From the NCBI GenBank assembly GCA_017395715.1, contig JAFQNZ010000260.1, positions 1-8,068 on the forward strand: a DNA stretch of 8,068 nt, given 5' to 3'. The stretch comes from Clostridia bacterium. Its GTDB lineage: Bacteria; Bacillota; Clostridia; Oscillospirales; CAG-272. Below are positions 1 through 5,515 of the stretch, one piece after another (position 1 is the stretch's first letter; each line of letters starts with the position of its first letter). The notes under the pieces are model-generated. The model saw only the letters and a program-made list of their open reading frames with translations. It searched no databases and was not told the DNA's origin. The position numbers and the translations under genes are program-made.

Positions 1-1
1 C

Positions 2-97
2 ATTACAGACGTATTCAACGTTATCGTTCTGATAGCCGGCGGTCTTTTCCTCTATAACGGTGCCATAGACAATTTCGGTGACTATTCCGCCTTTGTG
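2..97 (+). pseudogene. Fragment resembling an ABC exporter transmembrane segment
   Basis: The frame starting at base 2 reads ITDVFNVIVLIAGGLFLYNG, then AIDNFGDYSAFV. This hydrophobic helix, followed by a G-x-I-x-x-G-D-x-x-AF-like turn, resembles the late transmembrane helices of the membrane domain of ABC exporter half-transporters (permease-ATPase fusions). The spacing inside the turn is one residue longer than I would expect. The frame stays open to a stop at 173-175, but after about base 97 the residues lose all family character. There, on the other strand, the start of an S4-domain protein is read instead. No start codon or RBS is visible because the window edge cuts it. The identification rests on about 32 residues and is tentative. 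It may be a piece joined in by assembly rather than a resident gene. Confidence 0.4.
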
Positions 98-162
98 GCC
101 GCTTTGGCAGCTTCGTTACGCGAGGCAAGCCCTGCCTCGGAGATCAGTTTATCAATTCTCAT
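82..162 (-). pseudogene. Start of an RsuA/RluB-like rRNA pseudouridine synthase (S4 domain), broken
   Basis: On the minus strand an ATG at 162-160 opens a 26-codon frame beginning MRIDKLISEAGLASRNEAAK. This closely matches the N-terminal S4 RNA-binding domain typical of the RsuA/RluB family, which isomerises specific uridines of 16S or 23S rRNA. An AAAGGTG ribosome binding site (173-167) lies 4 nt upstream of the ATG, and an extended -10 promoter lies further upstream, so this is a credible real gene start. The family would continue with a glycine and a VTVNG-type strand. Instead the frame reads TKAE and stops at 84-82. Loss of homology falls near base 97, where the rightward ABC-like frame also ends. 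The rest of the enzyme, including its catalytic aspartate domain, is absent. The cause could be an assembly junction, a deletion or a frameshift. Confidence 0.5.
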
Positions 163-194
163 ACAACACCTTTAATTTTTATATAGTTTTTTCT

Positions 195-214
195 ATTATA
201 CCACATTTTTTCAA
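195..214 (-). promoter_or_regulatory. Leftward extended -10 promoter for the S4-domain gene start
   Basis: On the minus strand bases 203-195 read TGG-TATAAT, a perfect -10 hexamer with a TGn extension, about 33 bp upstream of the leftward ATG at 162. A TTGAAA lies at 214-209, but it is only 8 bp away and too close to act as the -35. At the proper spacing (about 223-218) the sequence is a poor TATCTT. Extended -10 promoters often tolerate a weak -35. If it is active, this and the operon promoter are divergent. Confidence 0.5.
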
Positions 215-349
215 AAAAAGATAGAGCTTTTTTATAAAATGATATCTGTCCTTCATTCACATTTTACGGAAAACAAGCTCTCACACCCCACTGCTTCGTA
301 AAAAAAAGGGAAAAACGCGTCAAAAACAAAAATAATTTTCAAAAAAGAC
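204..349. other. AT-rich intergenic stretch without a gene
   Basis: This stretch separates the leftward gene start from the rightward operon promoter. It is rich in A and T tracts and has no open frame with a credible RBS. Two imperfect inverted repeats are visible. AGAGCTT (223-229) matches AAGCTCT (275-281) with a 45-nt loop. TTTTACG (262-268) matches CGTAAAA (297-303), extendable by AAGC/GCTT at 275-278 and 293-296 across a 6-nt bulge. Neither is followed by a U-tract on either strand, so I do not call a terminator. A regulator site is possible but unsupported. Confidence 0.6.
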
Positions 350-377
350 TTGACAAAGAGAATAATCGGTATATAAT
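350..377 (+). promoter_or_regulatory. Consensus sigma-A promoter of the aromatic operon
   Basis: A perfect TTGACA (-35) lies at 350-355 and a perfect TATAAT (-10) at 372-377, with a 16-bp spacer, one base short of optimal. Transcription should start near 383-386, giving a leader RNA of roughly 170 nt up to the end of the intrinsic terminator. Both hexamers match consensus and the flanks are A-rich, so basal initiation is expected to be strong. That fits control after initiation, by the attenuator downstream, rather than by a weak activated promoter. Confidence 0.88.
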
Positions 378-401
378 GGTGGTATCAGTTCAGAGAAAGG
401 A

Positions 402-469
402 GTACGGTATCATGTTTAGAAGCTCGTATTATTTTTATTTTACATCGGCGATGGAATGTTGTACCGTAC
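402..469 (+). promoter_or_regulatory. Possible anti-antiterminator pairing in the leader RNA
   Basis: GTACGGTA (402-409) is perfectly complementary to TACCGTAC (462-469), and a U-G pair (410/461) extends the stem. The loop encloses the leader start codon and all the Phe/Tyr codons. The 5' arm lies between the Shine-Dalgarno core and the leader ATG. The 3' arm shares 466-469 with the proposed antiterminator. In RNA that is not being translated, this pairing would block the antiterminator and favour termination. A ribosome stalled on the aromatic codons would sit inside the loop and prevent the pairing. Folding energies were not calculated. Confidence 0.5.
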
Positions 470-504
470 GGCTTGATATCACACACAGCGATATCACTCG
501 TTAA
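412..504 (+). CDS. Tyr/Phe-rich attenuation leader peptide (30 aa)
   Basis: This small gene is unlikely to make a functional protein; it most likely senses the supply of charged tRNA-Phe and tRNA-Tyr for the operon. It has a strong AGAAAGGAG ribosome binding site (394-402), an ATG 9 nt later, and 30 codons ending in TAA at 502-504. The first ten residues are MFRSSYYFYF. Phe is at codons 2, 8 and 10 and Tyr at 6, 7 and 9, so five aromatic codons in a row lie at 427-441. The remaining 20 residues contain no Phe, Tyr or Trp. The gene sits between the promoter and an intrinsic terminator. Its distal half (466-479) encodes one arm of a possible antiterminator, and its stop codon lies 12 nt before the terminator stem. 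This is the layout of enterobacterial pheL- and trpL-type attenuators. The role is inferred; the frame, RBS and codon cluster are read directly. Confidence 0.88.
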   Translation: MFRSSYYFYFTSAMECCTVRLDITHSDITR

Positions 505-523
505 CGACAATATCCACCGCTAC
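466..523 (+). promoter_or_regulatory. Possible antiterminator pairing
   Basis: Bases 466-468 pair with 521-523 (GUA/UAC). Bases 469-471 pair with 517-519 (CGG/CCG) across a single bulged C520. After a small internal loop, 475-479 pair with 510-514 (GAUAU/AUAUC). The 11 pairs use most of the 5' arm of the terminator (516-524), so the two structures exclude each other. A second GATATC at 490-495 can pair with the first (474-480 with 490-496, 7 bp, 9-nt loop). It could act as a pause hairpin or a competitor. This is a hand-drawn model; alternatives are likely. Confidence 0.5.
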
Positions 524-554
524 TTTTGCTTGCATTAGTAGCGGTTATTTTTTT
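516..554 (+). terminator. Intrinsic terminator (attenuator) before pheA
   Basis: CCGCTACT (517-524) and AGTAGCGG (537-544) form a perfect 8-bp stem, extended to 9 bp by A516-T545, around a 12-nt loop. TTA and seven consecutive T residues (548-554) follow. This is a canonical Rho-independent terminator. It lies 12 nt after the leader stop codon and ends about 10 nt before the pheA ribosome binding site. A terminator between the promoter and the first structural gene of an eight-gene operon is best explained as a conditional attenuator. Confidence 0.92.
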
Positions 555-576
555 AGTTTCATCAAGAGGAAATCAC

Positions 577-1689
577 ATGGACAAACTGTTACAAGCAAGA
601 GAAACGATTGACAAAATAGACAAAGAAATGGCGCGACTTTTCTGTGAAAGAATGAACGCAGTCACCGAAGTTGCCGCTTATAAAAAAGAAAGAGGACTTG
701 CCATCTTCGACGCCACGCGTGAAGATGCTGTGATTGCCAAAAACACCGCGCGCATCGAAGACGACGCTTTGCGCTCTTACTATACTCTGTTTTTGAAAAA
801 TACCATGGCACTCTCAAGACAGTATCAGTATCATCTGATGAAAGGCGCGCGCATAGCATACAGCGGTGTGGAGGGTGCATTTGCACACATTGCCGCCACC
901 CGGATTTTCAAAAACGGTATCACCGTATCGCACTCCGATTTTGAAAGCGCGTACAATTCGGTGGTTGCGGGTGAATGTGATTACGCCGTTTTGCCGATCG
1001 AAAACAGCTATGCGGGCGAGGTTGGTCAAGTCATGGATCTGATGTACACAGGCTCTTTGTACATCAACGGCATTTACGACCTTCGCATCACGCAGAATCT
1101 TGTCGGTCTTGCCGGAACAAAGGCCGAAGATATTAAAACCGTTATCAGCCATCCGCAAGCCATCAACCAATGCCATGGATACATCCAAAAGCACGGATAT
1201 AAGATCGAGCAGGCAGCAAACACCGCCCGCGCGGCACAGGAGATCATCAAGCGAAACGATAAATCCATTGCCGCCATTGCCAGTGCCGAATCGGCTTCTC
1301 TTTACGGGCTTTCTTTGATTGATCATGACATCAACGAAAGCGCTGTCAACACCACGCGCTTTGCCGTCTTCTCACGCGTGGAGAATAACACCTCACTTGA
1401 CAAACAGAATACATTTTTACTGCTTTTTACAGTGAACAACGTAGCCGGTGCGCTCGCCAAGGCCATCAGCGTCATCGGTAAACACGGCTTCAATATGAAA
1501 GTGCTCCGCAGCCGTCCCGCCAAAGAAAAGGCTTGGCAGTATTACTTCTATGTAGAAGCCGAAGGAGACGAGCATTCCACCGAAGGAAAAGAAATGCTTG
1601 CCGAGCTGAAGATGCACTGCGATAAATTAAAAGTTGTGGGACGCTACGCCATTGAGATCAACCTCGAAGAAAGTGAGACTCTTGTATGA
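577..1689 (+). CDS. pheA: Bifunctional chorismate mutase / prephenate dehydratase (P-protein) with ACT domain
   Basis: PheA converts chorismate to prephenate and prephenate to phenylpyruvate in the cytoplasm. The 370-residue protein has three domains. Residues 1-86 are an AroQ-class chorismate mutase; R8, R25, K36, R48 and E49 match the spacing of E. coli R11, R28, K39, R51 and E52, and S80/Q84 match S84/Q88. Residues ~90-270 are the prephenate dehydratase domain, with PIENS and the catalytic TTRF motif (259-262). Residues ~280-365 are an ACT regulatory domain. Its Phe-binding motifs read GALA (291-294) and RSRP (311-314) rather than GALV and ESRP, so feedback control may differ. I chose ATG 577 because AGAGGA (565-570) precedes it by 6 nt; the upstream TTG at 526 in the same frame lies inside the terminator loop. 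The stop overlaps the aroB start as ATGA. The mutase domain is the only one in the window, so it should also feed TyrA. Confidence 0.95.
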   Translation: MDKLLQARETIDKIDKEMARLFCERMNAVTEVAAYKKERGLAIFDATREDAVIAKNTARIEDDALRSYYTLFLKNTMALSRQYQYHLMKGARIAYSGVEGAFAHIAATRIFKNGITVSHSDFESAYNSVVAGECDYAVLPIENSYAGEVGQVMDLMYTGSLYINGIYDLRITQNLVGLAGTKAEDIKTVISHPQAINQCHGYIQKHGYKIEQAANTARAAQEIIKRNDKSIAAIASAESASLYGLSLIDHDINESAVNTTRFAVFSRVENNTSLDKQNTFLLLFTVNNVAGALAKAISVIGKHGFNMKVLRSRPAKEKAWQYYFYVEAEGDEHSTEGKEMLAELKMHCDKLKVVGRYAIEINLEESETLV

Positions 1690-2693
1690 CTCTAACAGTC
1701 AATCTTCAACATACAAGCTATGATATCGTCATAGAACGCGGTGTTCTGAAACAAGCCGATCGATATTTGAATCTTCGCCGCCGTGTTCTGATCGTGACCG
1801 ATTCGGGCGTACCCGAAAGCTATGCCCAAACAGTTGCGACCCTTGCCCAACAGCCGATCATCGTTACAATTGAACAAGGAGAAGAGAGCAAAAGCCTTGC
1901 ATCATACGAAACACTTCTCAAAACCATGCTTGATAATCACTTCACTCGCAAAGACTGCGTGGTTGCCGTCGGCGGCGGTGTTGTGGGCGACCTTGCCGGC
2001 TTTGCGGCGGCATCTTATATGAGAGGCGTGGATTTTTACAACATTCCCACCACCCTGCTCTCCCAAGTCGATTCCTCAATCGGCGGCAAAACTGCCATCA
2101 ACTTTGGCGGCATCAAGAATATCGTCGGCGCGTTTTATCAGCCGAAATGCGTGCTGATCGACCCCGACCTTTTGAAAACACTTCCGAAACGACAACTGGC
2201 AAACGGTCTTGCCGAAGCGTTGAAAATGTCTCTCACCTTTGACAAAGACCTGTTCTCTCTTTTTGAAACAGACAGTATCGAAGCGTCACTTGATCAAATC
2301 ATCCTCTCTTCACTCAAGATCAAAAAAGACGTGGTGGAAAAAGACGAAAAAGAAGCAGGGCTGCGCCGCGTTCTCAACTTCGGTCACACAGTCGGTCACG
2401 GCATCGAAAGCGAAAACGCCCGTCACGGTCTTTACCACGGCGAATGTGTGGCACTCGGTATGATCCCCATGTGCTCGGACGAAGTCAAAGTCCGCCTCAT
2501 ACCGATCCTGAACAAATTATCGCTTCCAACAAAAGCCGAATTCGACCCCGAAAATGCCTACGCCGCTATGTTGCACGACAAGAAAGCTGAAGGTAACTCG
2601 GTGAGCGTTGTCACGGTAGAAACAATCGGAACTTTCACCATGAAGCAACTTGACAAAGACGAACTCCGCCGCTGTCTTGACGCTTTGTTATAA
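1686..2693 (+). CDS. aroB: 3-dehydroquinate synthase
   Basis: AroB is the second shikimate-pathway enzyme. It cyclises DAHP to 3-dehydroquinate using NAD+ and a divalent metal (zinc in studied members) in the cytoplasm. The 335-residue protein is somewhat shorter than the usual ~350-360. The nucleotide-binding signature GGGVVGDLAGF (96-106) is followed by PTTLLSQVDSSIGGKTAIN (121-139) and VGAFYQP (147-153). The metal ligands expected for the family are all present: E177 in LANGLAEALK, H234 in NFGHTVGHGIE and H251 in YHGECVALGM. The 17-residue spacing of the two histidines matches the E. coli enzyme. The ATG overlaps the pheA stop (ATGA, 1686-1689), so translation is probably coupled to pheA; no strong separate RBS is needed. 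Nothing appears broken. Confidence 0.96.
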   Translation: MTLTVNLQHTSYDIVIERGVLKQADRYLNLRRRVLIVTDSGVPESYAQTVATLAQQPIIVTIEQGEESKSLASYETLLKTMLDNHFTRKDCVVAVGGGVVGDLAGFAAASYMRGVDFYNIPTTLLSQVDSSIGGKTAINFGGIKNIVGAFYQPKCVLIDPDLLKTLPKRQLANGLAEALKMSLTFDKDLFSLFETDSIEASLDQIILSSLKIKKDVVEKDEKEAGLRRVLNFGHTVGHGIESENARHGLYHGECVALGMIPMCSDEVKVRLIPILNKLSLPTKAEFDPENAYAAMLHDKKAEGNSVSVVTVETIGTFTMKQLDKDELRRCLDALL

Positions 2694-2706
2694 TAAAGGA
2701 GACTTT

Positions 2707-3801
2707 ATGAAAAATACATTCGGAAACAGCCTTTCGGTCACCCTGTTCGGCGAAAGCCACGGCGAGATGATCGGTGCCGTTCTTGACGGCATTGCCCCCG
2801 GTATTGCGGTGGATGAAGCAGCAATCGCACACCGCTTGTCTTTGCGCCGTCCCGCAGGAAAGATCAGCACAGCACGGCAAGAAAGCGACCCTTTCCGTAT
2901 TGTCAGCGGCGTGTTCTGCGGCAAGACCACAGGAACACCGCTCACAATTCTGATTCCCAACGAAAACACAAACAGCAAAGATTATACAGCTACCCGTTCC
3001 CTTGCGCGCCCGGGTCACGCCGATTACACCGCCTTTTGCAAATACCACGGAAGTGAAGACTACCGCGGCGGCGGTCACTTCAGCGGAAGACTCACAGCCC
3101 CCCTCGTGGCAGTCGGCGCGATTTTGCAGGAAGCACTGAAAGAAAAAGGCATTCTGATCGGCACACACATCAGCCGATGCGCCCAAGTGAGCGACCGCCC
3201 TTTTAATGATTACTTTGCTGATATTGATTATTTGAATCATCGCACCTTTGCCGCACTCGACGAAGGTGCGGAACAAAAGATGATACAAGCCATCGAAAAC
3301 GCGGCAAGTGAGGGCGACAGCGTGGGCGGTATTTTGGAAACCGCCGTCATCGGTATGCCGGCAGGCGTCGGAGAGCCTTGGTTCGATTCGATTGAAAGCA
3401 CCCTCTCCCACGCGCTGTTCTCCATCCCCGCCGTCAAAGGCGTGGAATTCGGAAGCGGCTTTGCACTTGCCGATATGACAGGAAGCACCGCCAACGATCC
3501 CATTGCCATTGAAAACCGAAACATCGTCACCAAAACCAATCATAACGGCGGCATCAACGGCGGCATCACCAATGGAATGCCAATTCTCTTCCGTACCGTG
3601 ATCAAGCCCACACCCTCTATTTTCAAAGAACAAAACACCGTCAACTTCATCGAAAAAGAAAGCGCAACGCTTTCTCTTGGTGGCAGACATGACCCCGCTA
3701 TTGTGCACCGCGCCCGCGCGGTACAAGACGCCGTCACCGCCATTGCTCTTGCCGACGCGCTTGTGCTCCGCTACGGTACAGACTATCTCACAAAGGACTA
3801 A
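2707..3801 (+). CDS. aroC: Chorismate synthase
   Basis: AroC performs the last step of the common pathway, the anti-1,4-elimination of phosphate from EPSP to give chorismate, using reduced FMN. The 364-residue protein shows GESHG (15-19, with H18), HRLSLRRPAG (42-51), RPGHADYT (101-108, with H104), GGINGGITNGMPI (281-293) and GGRHDP (325-330). H18 and H104 are at the positions of the two conserved catalytic-type histidines. The usual RGGGRSSARET block instead reads RGGGHFSGRLT (120-130), a variant I associate with clostridial enzymes. ATG 2707 is the start: AAAGGAG (2695-2701) lies 5 nt upstream, and the protein begins at the normal place for the family (MKNTFGNSLSVTLFGESHG). An ATG 57 bases upstream, inside aroB, would add residues with no family counterpart. 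The gap after aroB is 13 nt. The flavin reductase it needs is not encoded here. Confidence 0.96.
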   Translation: MKNTFGNSLSVTLFGESHGEMIGAVLDGIAPGIAVDEAAIAHRLSLRRPAGKISTARQESDPFRIVSGVFCGKTTGTPLTILIPNENTNSKDYTATRSLARPGHADYTAFCKYHGSEDYRGGGHFSGRLTAPLVAVGAILQEALKEKGILIGTHISRCAQVSDRPFNDYFADIDYLNHRTFAALDEGAEQKMIQAIENAASEGDSVGGILETAVIGMPAGVGEPWFDSIESTLSHALFSIPAVKGVEFGSGFALADMTGSTANDPIAIENRNIVTKTNHNGGINGGITNGMPILFRTVIKPTPSIFKEQNTVNFIEKESATLSLGGRHDPAIVHRARAVQDAVTAIALADALVLRYGTDYLTKD

Positions 3802-3805
3802 CAAC

Positions 3806-5068
3806 ATGATTTACGGTTGCATCGGTGAGCATCTGCCTCACAGCTTTTCCAAGATCATCCATGAAAAAATTGAAGATTATGACTATGCCTTACAAGAACT
3901 CGCACCGAGTGAAGTCGCCCTCCTTTTGCAAAAAAGAGAGTTTTCAGGCATCAACGTCACAATCCCCTATAAAGAGACAGTTATCCCCCATCTTGACGAG
4001 ATCGATGATGCTGCGCTTGCCATCGGTGCTGTCAACACCATCGTCAACCGTGAGGGCAAGCTGTACGGCTATAACACCGACTATGCGGGACTAAAGGCGC
4101 TGATTGCAAAAGCCAAACTTTCACTCAAAGGCAAAAAAGTTCTCATCCTCGGTATGGGCGGCACTGCCAAAACGGCATACGCCGTTTGCCAAAATAGCTT
4201 AGCAAGAGACATTTGGCACATCACCCGTACAGGCAAAAACGGCTCGTTAACTTACAATGAAGCTTATACCAAGCATCAAGATGCTGAAATCATCATCAAT
4301 ACATCCCCTTGCGGTATGTTCCCAAGCATCCACTCCCTCCCCGCCGACAGCGAGAATCAGCCTTTCTCGTTCGATACTTTTCCCTCTCTTGAAGGCGTGA
4401 TCGACGTTGTGTACAATCCCTTGCGCACACGTTTTGTATGCGAAGCCAAAAAAAGAGGACTTGTTGCCGAGGGCGGCTTATATATGCTGGTTGCCCAAGC
4501 GGTGTTTGCCGCCCAGCATTTTACAGGCAAACAGTATCCAACCGAATTGATCGATGAGATTTTCCACTCTCTTGTTGCCGAAAAAGAAAACATTGTTCTC
4601 ATCGGTATGCCCGGCAGCGGTAAAACCACCCTTTCCAAGATTCTTGCCGAAACACTCGACTACTCACTGATCGATACCGATGCCATGATCGTTCAGCGAA
4701 TCGGTATGCCGATCGGCGATTATTTCAAAGAAAACGGTGAAGCAGCTTTTCGTAAGCTCGAAAGCGACGTTATCCGCGAAATTGCCGGCTTAACCAATGC
4801 CGTGATCGCCACAGGCGGCGGCGCTGTCTTAAAGGAAGACAACATAACCGCACTCAAACAAAACGGCAGGCTTTACTTTTTGGATAGACCCCTTGATTCA
4901 CTCAAACCCACATCCGACCGTCCGCTGGCTTTGGATATCGAAGCACTCCGAAAGCGTTATGAAGAGCGCTATGCGATATATACCGCCTGTGCGGATGAAG
5001 TCATCAAGGATTTTTCTTCCCCCGAACTCACCGCGCGTGACATTGAAACGCGCCACCGAAACAGATAA
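3806..5068 (+). CDS. aroE/aroK: Shikimate dehydrogenase-shikimate kinase fusion
   Basis: A 420-residue fusion of two consecutive cytoplasmic enzymes: NADPH-dependent reduction of 3-dehydroshikimate to shikimate, then ATP-dependent 3-phosphorylation. Residues 1-~258 are AroE: GEHLPHSFSKIIH (7-19), NVTIPYK with catalytic K56, GAVNT (74-78), NTD with catalytic D92, the dinucleotide loop GMGGTAKTA (116-124), NTSPCGMFP and a C-terminal GGLYMLVAQA helix. Residues ~262-420 are AroK: Walker A GMPGSGKTT (267-275), the DTD shikimate/Mg site (D290, D292), R316 in FRKLE, GGGAV (337-341), lid SDRPL (370-374, R372) and RYEERY (384-389). Both active sites look complete, and the linker is only a few residues. 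The start at 3806 is chosen because AAAGGA (3792-3797) lies 8 nt before it and the protein then begins as AroE normally does. The gap after aroC is 4 nt. Confidence 0.95.
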   Translation: MIYGCIGEHLPHSFSKIIHEKIEDYDYALQELAPSEVALLLQKREFSGINVTIPYKETVIPHLDEIDDAALAIGAVNTIVNREGKLYGYNTDYAGLKALIAKAKLSLKGKKVLILGMGGTAKTAYAVCQNSLARDIWHITRTGKNGSLTYNEAYTKHQDAEIIINTSPCGMFPSIHSLPADSENQPFSFDTFPSLEGVIDVVYNPLRTRFVCEAKKRGLVAEGGLYMLVAQAVFAAQHFTGKQYPTELIDEIFHSLVAEKENIVLIGMPGSGKTTLSKILAETLDYSLIDTDAMIVQRIGMPIGDYFKENGEAAFRKLESDVIREIAGLTNAVIATGGGAVLKEDNITALKQNGRLYFLDRPLDSLKPTSDRPLALDIEALRKRYEERYAIYTACADEVIKDFSSPELTARDIETRHRNR

Positions 5069-5077
5069 GGACACATT

Positions 5078-5515
5078 ATGAAAATACTCGTCATCAACGG
5101 ACCGAACATCAATATGCTCGGCATCCGCGAGCCAAAGATATACGGCAAAGAAACATACGAAAATCTCCTCACAAGCGTCACCGAATACGCACAGAAAAAG
5201 AATATCGAGCTTGAAACCTTCCAATCCAACCATGAAGGCGCGCTTGTCGATGCCATTCAAGAAGCTTACGGAAGAATTGACGGCATCGTCATCAACCCCG
5301 GTGCTTATACCCACACGAGCATCGCACTTCTGGATGCACTCAAAGCCGTCGGCATTCCCACGGTGGAAGTCCACATTTCCAAAGTGGAAGAGCGCGAAAG
5401 CTTCCGACAGATCAGCTATATCCGCACAGCTTGCATTGCCACCGTGACAGGAAAAGGCATTGCGGGCTATCTTGAAGCCATCGACATTCTGATACAAAAA
5501 AAGGATTTGTTATGA
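5078..5515 (+). CDS. aroQ: Type II 3-dehydroquinate dehydratase
   Basis: AroQ dehydrates 3-dehydroquinate to 3-dehydroshikimate. The type II enzyme is a small flavodoxin-like protein that forms dodecamers and uses a Tyr/Arg/His active site without a Schiff base. The 145-residue length is normal. Aligned to the Mycobacterium tuberculosis enzyme with a constant offset of two, every catalytic or substrate residue is present: R17, Y22 (REPKIYG), N73 and H79 (INPGAYTHTS), H99 (VEVHIS), R106 and R110 (RESFR). The canonical HISN asparagine is K102 here. AAGGA (5067-5071), overlapping the aroEK stop codon, is the likely RBS, 6 nt before the ATG; the gap is 9 nt. The last four bases overlap the aroA start (ATGA). 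The product order in the operon is not the pathway order. Confidence 0.96.
   Translation: MKILVINGPNINMLGIREPKIYGKETYENLLTSVTEYAQKKNIELETFQSNHEGALVDAIQEAYGRIDGIVINPGAYTHTSIALLDALKAVGIPTVEVHISKVEERESFRQISYIRTACIATVTGKGIAGYLEAIDILIQKKDLL

Noticed and set aside
223..303. Inverted repeats (223-229/275-281 and 262-268/297-303) as a terminator or operator.
   Set aside because: The loops are long or bulged, no U-tract follows on either strand, and the region is low-complexity A/T, so chance pairing is likely.
376..391. GGTGGTATCAG resembles the conserved T-box sequence (GGTGGNACCGCG).
   Set aside because: It lies at the predicted transcription start, so there is no room for the T-box stem I and specifier loop upstream. 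The ACCGCG half is missing. The leader downstream has a translated peptide instead.
526..576. A longer pheA starting at TTG 526.
   Set aside because: The TTG lies inside the loop of the intrinsic terminator, has no Shine-Dalgarno, and adds a hydrophobic tail (MLALVAVIFLV) before the normal chorismate mutase start. ATG 577 has a good AGAGGA.
814..1326. A 170-codon minus-strand frame opposite pheA, and similar ones opposite aroQ, aroA and tyrA.
   Set aside because: All lie wholly against strong coding sequence, lack start signals and show no recognisable motif.
2650..2706. A longer aroC starting at ATG 2650.
   Set aside because: It would overlap aroB by 44 bases and add 19 residues not found in the family; ATG 2707 has AAAGGAG at the right distance.
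3677..3805. A longer aroE-aroK starting at ATG 3677.
   Set aside because: The extra 43 residues are an out-of-frame reading of aroC; the family start and an AAAGGA site both point to 3806.
2635..3807. A 390-codon open frame on the minus strand opposite aroC.
   Set aside because: It is an antisense shadow of the well-supported aroC frame, Cys- and His-rich without domain motifs, with no credible RBS. Long antisense frames are common opposite codon-biased genes.
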